Of a stretch of DNA of 5,415 nucleotides, positions 1 to 4,059 are shown one piece after another (position 1 is the stretch's first letter; every line of letters starts with the position of its first letter). Source of the stretch: an uncultured Lachnospiraceae bacterium (GTDB taxonomy: Bacteria > Bacillota > Clostridia > Lachnospirales > Lachnospiraceae); assembly GCA_902796045.1 (NCBI GenBank), contig CADBNQ010000132.1, forward strand, positions 1 to 5,415. Reading direction: 5' to 3'. Below the pieces are notes generated by a model. That model worked only from the letters and a program-made list of their open reading frames with translations, was not told the DNA's origin and searched no databases. The translations under genes and the position numbers were made by a program.

Positions 1-4
1 AGGA

Positions 5-20
5 CCATATGGGCATATGG
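5..20. repeat. Short perfect inverted repeat (hairpin)
   Basis: The arms ccatat (5-10) and atatgg (15-20) pair perfectly around a gggc loop. The hairpin lies directly ahead of the repeat array at 27-181 and is not followed by a T-run, so it is not an intrinsic terminator. Its function is unknown. It may be part of the same repetitive element, or part of the 3' region of a gene beyond the window edge. Confidence 0.5.
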
Positions 21-26
21 TGCGAC

Positions 27-68
27 AAGCGATATCGAACGCGGGCACGAAGTGCGAAAAGCGTGAGA
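27..68. repeat. 42-bp direct repeat, copy 1 (hairpin unit A)
   Basis: This 42-bp segment recurs at 140-181 with a single mismatch (g at 61, a at 174), offset by 113 bp. It can fold: gatatc (31-36) pairs with gatatc (67-72), cgc (40-42) with gcg (61-63), and gcac (45-48) with gtgc (52-55) around a GAA loop. A gaa/tga purine-rich internal loop separates the outer and middle stems. The offset is not a multiple of three, so the copies lie in different reading frames, which argues against an internal protein repeat. It resembles a dispersed intergenic repeat or structured RNA element, but I cannot assign it to a named family. Confidence 0.8.
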
Positions 69-79
69 TATCACTTGGA

Positions 80-116
80 GGATTGCGGGAAGCTGCGAAA
101 GCAGCGTGAGCAATCC
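80..116. repeat. Diverged hairpin unit B between the two direct repeats
   Basis: The arms ggattgc (80-86) and gcaatcc (110-116) enclose a second perfect stem, gctgc (92-96) with gcagc (101-105), capped by a GAAA tetraloop (97-100). The asymmetric internal loop is gggaa on one side and gtga on the other. The unit shares the landmarks GCGGG, TGCGAAA and GCGTGAG, in the same order, with units A and C, so it looks like a diverged relative. No T-run follows, so it is not a canonical terminator. Its function is unknown. Confidence 0.65.
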
Positions 117-139
117 GGGACTTTTAATCGGGATGTAGG

Positions 140-181
140 AAGCGATATCGAACGCGGGCACGAAGTGCGAAAAACGTGAGA
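140..181. repeat. 42-bp direct repeat, copy 2 (hairpin unit C)
   Basis: This is the second copy of the 42-bp repeat, matching 27-68 at 41 of 42 positions. The inner hairpin gcac/gtgc with a GAA loop is kept at 158-168, but the outer partner gatatc is lost. The only remaining complement is gatat at 187-191, which overlaps the ribosome binding site of the downstream synthetase gene. If unit C folds that way, the synthetase Shine-Dalgarno sequence would be partly occluded; that is inference from base pairing only. Confidence 0.8.
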
Positions 182-188
182 GAAAGGA
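181..188 (+). promoter_or_regulatory. Ribosome binding site of lysyl-tRNA synthetase gene
   Basis: The sequence agaaagga ends 6 nt before the ATG at 195, supporting that start codon. It begins at the last base of the second 42-bp repeat, so the repeat array occupies the whole immediate leader. I see no convincing -35/-10 pair in 1-180; the promoter may lie upstream of the window. Confidence 0.6.
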
Positions 189-194
189 TATAAC

Positions 195-2252
195 ATGCAT
201 TGGTCTGAGAGAATTGCAAAAGACATTATAAAAAGATCTCCAGATAAAGAAGAATATGTCTGTGCGGCGGGTATCAGTCCCTCCGGCTCCATTCATATTG
301 GGAATTTCAGGGATATAGCTACCAGTTATTTTGTATATAAAGCCCTGATCAAACAGGGCAAGAAGGCCAGGCTTTTATTTTCCTGGGATGAGTTCGACCG
401 TTTCAGGAAGGTTCCGGTCAATGTGAAGGAGATTGCCCCTGAGCTGGAGGATGAGATCGGTAAACCCTATGTGGATGTGAAGGATCCCTACGGATGCTGT
501 TCTTCCTACGCAGAGCATTTCGAGAAGGAATTTGAGAGCTCTCTGGCCCGGTTTGGTATAGAGATAGATTTCAGAAGACAGAGTGAGCAGTACAGGGCCG
601 GCAGGTATGCAGACCATGTCATCACGGCAATCCAGAAGAGACACGAGATATTTGATATCCTTGACAAGTTCCGCCAGCAGGTGGCAACCCCTGAGGAGCG
701 GGAGGCCTACTATCCAGTGAGCATCTATTGTCCAGTATGTGGAAAAGATGAGACTACTATCACTTCATGTTCTGAAGATGGGACCACATGTGAGTACACA
801 TGCAAATGCGGACACAAGGGCAGCTGGGATTTCCGAAAAGACTTTAACTGCAAGCTGGCCTGGAAGATCGACTGGCCCATGCGCTGGATGGTAGAAGGGG
901 TAGATTTTGAGCCCGGCGGAAAAGATCACGCCAGCCCGGGAGGCAGCTATGATACCAGCAAGATCATAGCCAAAAAGATCTTCGGGATCCAGGCACCCCG
1001 GTTTATAGGGTATGAGTTCATCGGTATCAAGGGAACCACAGGGAAGATGTCCGGGTCTACCGGCCTCAACCTGACACCCGAGACCCTGCTTGAGATCTAC
1101 CAGCCTGAAGTAATTCTGTGGCTCTATTCCAAATCAGAGCCCAATAAAGCCTTTGATTTCTGCTTTGATGACGAGATACTCCGCCAGTATTTTGAATTTG
1201 ACAAGATGCTGAAGACATATCAGGCCGGCAAGGGAAAGAATTTTGATTATATTTCCGGCATTATGTATAACTGCCTGATCGATGGAAGGCATCTCTATCC
1301 GGTGCCCATGCAGCAGATCGTGAATTTCGGATCGGTTGTAGACTTCAACGCGGATATGCTGGAGACCGTTTTTGAAAAGATCGGGACACCCTATAAAAAA
1401 TCGGAGTTCAAAGAGAGACTGGGTCTTGCCCGCTACTGGCTGGAGAAGTGTTCTCCTGAGAACATGAACAGACTGCTCGGTTACCGCAACTGGGATTACT
1501 ATAATGGCTTATCAGACATTGAGAAAAAGGAGATCGCCCTCCTTCATGATTACATTGAACAGGGCGGCTATGACCTGGATGCTCTGAATGCCTATATATA
1601 TGCCGTCCCGAGGGAGGCAGATCCCGATTTTGATGAGGAGAATAAGAAGCAGGTTCAGGCCAGGTTCTTTAAGAATACCTATAACCTGATGATCGGCAAA
1701 GCAGCCGGTCCGCGCCTGTACCTTTTCCTGTATGCTGTGGATCCCTCAAGATACCTGCCCCTCCTTGATTTTTCAACAGCTCAGACAGAGGATGAAGTCC
1801 GGCTGGCAGAAGAAGCCAGGATAGAGGCAGAACGCGCTGCGGCCGAGAGAGCGGCAGCCGAAGAAGCTGCCAGACTGGCGGCTTTAAAGGAGGAAGAAGA
1901 GAAAAACAAGATTGATCCGGTCAAGGACCAGATCACACTGGATGATTTTGATAAGGTAGATATGCGTGTCTGCAAGGTTCTGGCATGCGAGATCGTGAAG
2001 AAGGCCAGGAACCTGTTAAAGCTCACTCTTTCAGATGGGCTTGGAGAGAGGGTGATTGTCTCTTCCATCAGGAATGATTATAAGCCTGAGGACCTTATCG
2101 GAAAGAAAATCATAGTCATTGCCAATCTGAAACCCGCCAAGTTTGCCGGGATTACCAGCAACGGCATGCTGGTTGCAGCAAGCGGTGACAGCTTTGGATG
2201 TAAAGTAATATTTGTTGATGACAGCGTGCCCGAGGGGACAGCCATTCACTAG
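195..2252 (+). CDS. lysK: Class I lysyl-tRNA synthetase with C-terminal tRNA-binding domain
   Basis: This enzyme charges tRNA-Lys with lysine using ATP in the cytoplasm. It is the class I (archaeal-type) LysRS, unrelated in fold to the usual bacterial class II LysS. The HIGH signature appears as HIGN at residues 34-37 (PSGSIHIGN context) and KMSKS as KMSGS at 284-288. Cysteines CPVC (179-182) and CKC (203-205) form a probable zinc-binding insertion. The class I LysRS core ends near residue 530. An Ala/Glu-rich helical linker (about 531-575) then leads to a tRNA-binding OB-fold domain (about 580-685) like the C-terminus of bacterial MetRS, with DMRVCKV, IVSSI, NLKPAKFAGI and SNGMLVAA. At 685 residues it exceeds the roughly 500-550 usual for the family by about that extension. 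The ATG at 195 has a good ribosome binding site and places HIGN normally. Family is very secure; the fusion is read directly from one uninterrupted frame. Confidence 0.95.
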   Translation: MHWSERIAKDIIKRSPDKEEYVCAAGISPSGSIHIGNFRDIATSYFVYKALIKQGKKARLLFSWDEFDRFRKVPVNVKEIAPELEDEIGKPYVDVKDPYGCCSSYAEHFEKEFESSLARFGIEIDFRRQSEQYRAGRYADHVITAIQKRHEIFDILDKFRQQVATPEEREAYYPVSIYCPVCGKDETTITSCSEDGTTCEYTCKCGHKGSWDFRKDFNCKLAWKIDWPMRWMVEGVDFEPGGKDHASPGGSYDTSKIIAKKIFGIQAPRFIGYEFIGIKGTTGKMSGSTGLNLTPETLLEIYQPEVILWLYSKSEPNKAFDFCFDDEILRQYFEFDKMLKTYQAGKGKNFDYISGIMYNCLIDGRHLYPVPMQQIVNFGSVVDFNADMLETVFEKIGTPYKKSEFKERLGLARYWLEKCSPENMNRLLGYRNWDYYNGLSDIEKKEIALLHDYIEQGGYDLDALNAYIYAVPREADPDFDEENKKQVQARFFKNTYNLMIGKAAGPRLYLFLYAVDPSRYLPLLDFSTAQTEDEVRLAEEARIEAERAAAERAAAEEAARLAALKEEEEKNKIDPVKDQITLDDFDKVDMRVCKVLACEIVKKARNLLKLTLSDGLGERVIVSSIRNDYKPEDLIGKKIIVIANLKPAKFAGITSNGMLVAASGDSFGCKVIFVDDSVPEGTAIH
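1785..1919 (+). other. Ala/Glu-rich helical linker in the LysRS
   Basis: Residues about 531-575 are dominated by Ala, Glu and Arg (for example EAERAAAERAAAEEAARLAA), ending in a run of glutamates and lysines. The composition predicts a long charged helix or coiled coil joining the catalytic and anticodon-binding body to the appended tRNA-binding domain. Similar charged linkers join appended domains in other aminoacyl-tRNA synthetases. The helical state is inferred from composition only. Confidence 0.7.
1929..2249 (+). other. MetRS-type tRNA-binding OB-fold domain of the LysRS
   Basis: Residues about 579-685 match the tRNA_bind (Trbp111/EMAPII/MetRS C-terminal) family: the start ITLDDFDKVDMRVCKV, a central IVSSI, the GKKIIVIANLKPAKFAGI stretch and the SNGMLVAAS motif. 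In MetRS and Trbp111 this fold binds the tRNA elbow without sequence specificity and often dimerises. Here it probably raises the affinity of LysRS for tRNA; that role is inferred from the family. Confidence 0.88.
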
Positions 2253-2264
2253 AAAGATAGCACA

Positions 2265-2290
2265 AGGCAGATTCTTAGGAGTCTGCCTTT
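2265..2290 (+). terminator. Stem-loop after the LysRS gene, possible weak terminator
   Basis: The arms aggcagattc (2265-2274) and gagtctgcct (2279-2288) form a 10-bp stem with one G-T wobble and a ttag loop. It starts 13 nt after the synthetase stop codon and is followed only by a short T-run (ttt, 2288-2290). The stem is good for an intrinsic terminator but the T-tract is poor, so it may terminate partially or act as an mRNA 3' end stabiliser. Its downstream arm also covers an AGGAG-like sequence (2277-2281) ahead of a possible alternative start at 2291. Confidence 0.5.
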
Positions 2291-2324
2291 ATGCGATTGT
2301 ATAAGAGAAGCGGAACCTTCCGCC

Positions 2325-2331
2325 GAGGTGA
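2325..2331 (+). promoter_or_regulatory. Ribosome binding site deciding the start of the secreted peptidase-like gene
   Basis: The sequence gaggtga matches seven bases of the consensus Shine-Dalgarno GGAGGTGA. Three in-frame ATG codons follow in a row at 2333, 2336 and 2339. The spacing of 7 nt favours 2339, while 2333 would be too close. A farther in-frame ATG at 2291 has an AGGAG nine bases upstream, but that lies within the 2265-2288 hairpin. Confidence 0.6.
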
Positions 2332-2338
2332 AATGATG

Positions 2339-2440
2339 ATGCTATTCAGGATAAATAGTAAAAGAGGAATCGGGAGCCTGTTCCTGCTCATGATATTGCT
2401 CATGATGCTGATCATGATCCCGGAAACCATCACCCATGCG
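2339..2440 (+). other. Signal peptide of the C39-like protein
   Basis: Residues 1-34 have an n-region with Arg and Lys (FRINSKRG), a hydrophobic core rich in Leu, Met and Ile, and a likely cleavage site after T-H-A. There is no lipobox cysteine, so a signal peptidase I substrate is expected. If cleavage fails, the same segment would serve as an N-terminal membrane anchor. Confidence 0.7.
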
Positions 2441-3856
2441 GCCTTTCCTCCCGATATCAAAAAGAAGCCGGTCTGGTGCAGCCCGCTTTTTGAAGCACCG
2501 TCTGAGATAGACTATTTTTCTGACCGGAAGCTGAAGAACTGGAAAGGACATGTGGACAAAAATCAGCTTGTACTGCAGATCACAAAGAGCACCCAGAAAG
2601 CTGTGTATGGAACATTTGACCAGGACGGCAGGCAGGAGACAGGCTGGTTTGATATCAGATCCTTCGTCTCAGACCCTGATTATGAGCATATTTATGCTAC
2701 CGTAAGAAGAAGCATGCCGGTCTACACTGACAGCACCCTGGAAGAACGGCAGGACAAGATCAGGAAATACTCCGGTGTGATCCTGATCAGCAGAGAAGGA
2801 GACAGCAGGCAGGTTATCTACCAGAAAAGGAAGAAGGATGCCTACGGCATCGGATGGATGTCAGAGGAGGACCTGGAGAAAACACTGGTCTATGACGGCA
2901 GGGAGAAACAGGCCCTGAGCAATGGGACCTATTTTTTCCGGCCCGGCTATGTGGACGATCCGGAGGGAGGCGCACCCGTCAGGATACAGATCCCGATGAC
3001 CGGCTTCAGACCATTTTCATGGGAACTGATCCACAGTTATAATGATCAGTACTATATAAAGGATCCAAAAAACAGTTTATACCTGACCGTATATACTCTG
3101 GATGGCGGTCTTAGCTACGGACTGTACTGGGCAAAAGAACCGGACAGGAATTCAGGCCTTTTTCACCTGGACAGAGCAAATGGCTCCTTTACCATACGGA
3201 ATGTGAAGGCAGACCTGTACCTGGGAGAAAGCGAGAGGAAAAACCTGATCCTGGAGAGATTCCGGTTTGGAAACCCTATCTGCTGGAGGATCAGTGCGCC
3301 AAAAAGGCTGATTGACGGGAAGAAACCCTTCGTGTTTACCCAGTACGATCCCGCCTGGTGCGGTACGGCTTATGGAAGCGAAGGATGCATGGGCACTGCC
3401 GGCTGCGGGATCCTGGCAACTGTAAACGCCGTATATGCCCTTTCCGGTCAGTATATGGACGTGATGGAGCTGGCAGACTATGCTGTCGAGGAAGAATACC
3501 GGATCCCGGGCAGCGGGACCGATGAAGGGATCTTCAAAGCAGCATGCATAAAATACGGCGGCAAATATAACTTTGACTGGGACGGACATGGGAAAAAGAT
3601 CAAACAGCTTAAGAAAAAGCTTGCCCAGGGAGATACCGCAGTAGTCCATGTAGATGGACACTATGTATGTATCGCTGCCTATGATGAGGAGAGGGACAGG
3701 TTCCTTCTTCTGGACTCTAATTATCTGCCCAAAAGAGAAGATACAGCCTTTGGTGACTGGATCTCACCGGTCCGTCTGAAAGAAGGAGCATTAGAGGCCC
3801 AGCGCTTCTATTACTTCAAGCTTCGCGACCCATTAAAGCTTCCACCTTGCCGGTAA
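2339..3856 (+). CDS. Secreted C39-like cysteine peptidase with SH3-like and ricin-like regions
   Basis: Predicted exported protein of 505 residues from the ATG at 2339. The N-terminus has basic residues, then a long Leu/Met/Ile stretch (about 12-27) and a possible signal peptidase site after THA at residue 34. Residues about 45-190 look like one or two bacterial SH3-like segments (YGTFDQDG..ETGWF, then IGWMSEEDL). About 225-320 resemble a ricin-type beta-trefoil (SWELI, YYIKDP, GSFTIRN, CWRIS); this is tentative. About 330-497 match the Peptidase_C39_2 family: Q335 in TQYDPAW, C356 in GTAGCG, H441 in DGHYV and D459 in LLLDSN are the expected oxyanion Gln and catalytic triad. The SH3-like part would bind the cell wall or a polymer, with hydrolysis of an unknown peptide outside the cell. 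The first residue could also be at 2291, 2333 or 2336. The substrate cannot be predicted, and no bacteriocin exporter is adjacent. Confidence 0.82.
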   Translation: MLFRINSKRGIGSLFLLMILLMMLIMIPETITHAAFPPDIKKKPVWCSPLFEAPSEIDYFSDRKLKNWKGHVDKNQLVLQITKSTQKAVYGTFDQDGRQETGWFDIRSFVSDPDYEHIYATVRRSMPVYTDSTLEERQDKIRKYSGVILISREGDSRQVIYQKRKKDAYGIGWMSEEDLEKTLVYDGREKQALSNGTYFFRPGYVDDPEGGAPVRIQIPMTGFRPFSWELIHSYNDQYYIKDPKNSLYLTVYTLDGGLSYGLYWAKEPDRNSGLFHLDRANGSFTIRNVKADLYLGESERKNLILERFRFGNPICWRISAPKRLIDGKKPFVFTQYDPAWCGTAYGSEGCMGTAGCGILATVNAVYALSGQYMDVMELADYAVEEEYRIPGSGTDEGIFKAACIKYGGKYNFDWDGHGKKIKQLKKKLAQGDTAVVHVDGHYVCIAAYDEERDRFLLLDSNYLPKREDTAFGDWISPVRLKEGALEAQRFYYFKLRDPLKLPPCR

Positions 3857-3861
3857 ATCCC

Positions 3862-3907
3862 GATAAACAGTTTTTAGTGTATTTTTTGTGAAAACGATTG
3901 TTTTATC
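3862..3907. repeat. AT-rich interrupted inverted repeat
   Basis: The arms gataaaca (3862-3869) and tgttttatc (3899-3907, one bulged t) pair, and the helix can continue as gtttt (3870-3874) with aaaac (3891-3895) across a bulge of gat. The loop contains a run of six T (3882-3887). It begins 6 nt after the stop of the upstream gene. It lacks a GC-rich stem followed by a T-tract, so it is not a good intrinsic terminator. It could be a weak termination or regulatory structure. Confidence 0.35.
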
Positions 3908-3926
3908 AGATGGATGATGATAAATT
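3898..3926 (+). promoter_or_regulatory. Candidate promoter of the trigger-factor-like lipoprotein gene
   Basis: A -35-like ttgttt (3898-3903) is separated by 17 bp from a -10-like taaatt (3921-3926). The -10 is preceded by tga, giving the extended -10 TGn element. Matches to the sigma-A consensus are moderate. Transcription would begin near 3933, placing the 3933-3950 stem-loop at the very 5' end of the mRNA. Confidence 0.35.
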
Positions 3927-3932
3927 AATCAT

Positions 3933-3950
3933 GATCCTTTCAGAAGGGTC
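3933..3950 (+). other. Stem-loop in the leader of the lipoprotein gene
   Basis: The arms gatcctt (3933-3939) and aagggtc (3944-3950) form a 7-bp stem with one T-G wobble and a tcag loop. A run of five T (3957-3961) follows six bases later. It could be a terminator of the upstream gene if the T-run is close enough, or a 5' stabilising hairpin if the promoter at 3898-3926 is real. The two readings exclude each other in part. Confidence 0.45.
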
Positions 3951-3987
3951 AATGTGTTTTTGATTTGTAATGCAATCAGAAAGAAAC

Positions 3988-3992
3988 GAGGT
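3988..3992 (+). promoter_or_regulatory. Ribosome binding site of the lipoprotein gene
   Basis: The sequence gaggt lies 7 nt before the ATG at 4000. This selects 4000 over the in-frame ATG at 3970, which has no Shine-Dalgarno sequence and would add ten polar residues ahead of the signal peptide. Confidence 0.7.
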
Positions 3993-3999
3993 AATCATT

Positions 4000-4059
4000 A
4001 TGAAGAAGTTTATAGCAGTATTGTTTGTCATTTCTATGGCAGGTGTTCTCGCAGCATGC
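4000..4059 (+). other. Lipoprotein signal peptide with lipobox
   Basis: Two lysines follow the initiator Met, then a hydrophobic core, then LAAC at residues 17-20 followed by Gly-Ser-Thr and lysines. This is a canonical signal peptidase II lipobox for diacylglyceryl modification at Cys20. Confidence 0.9.

Noticed and set aside
9..179. A possible 56-codon + strand reading frame starting at the ATG at 9 and ending at TGA 177-179.
   Set aside because: It has no ribosome binding site visible, no recognisable protein motif, and runs through the hairpin repeats, whose two copies fall in different frames. It looks like a chance open frame.
27..181. A CRISPR array, because of the direct repeat copies.
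   Set aside because: There are only two close copies, 113 bp apart, with a related hairpin rather than a unique spacer between them, and no cas genes in view.
1..194. A T-box leader controlling the lysyl-tRNA synthetase gene.
   Set aside because: No T-box consensus (AGGGTGGNACCGCG-like) and no antiterminator/terminator pair with a T-run are present before the start codon.
3152..3661. A long minus-strand open frame (169 codons) opposite the C39-like gene.
   Set aside because: It lies inside a well-supported + strand gene with clear catalytic motifs, and its translation shows no recognisable domain.
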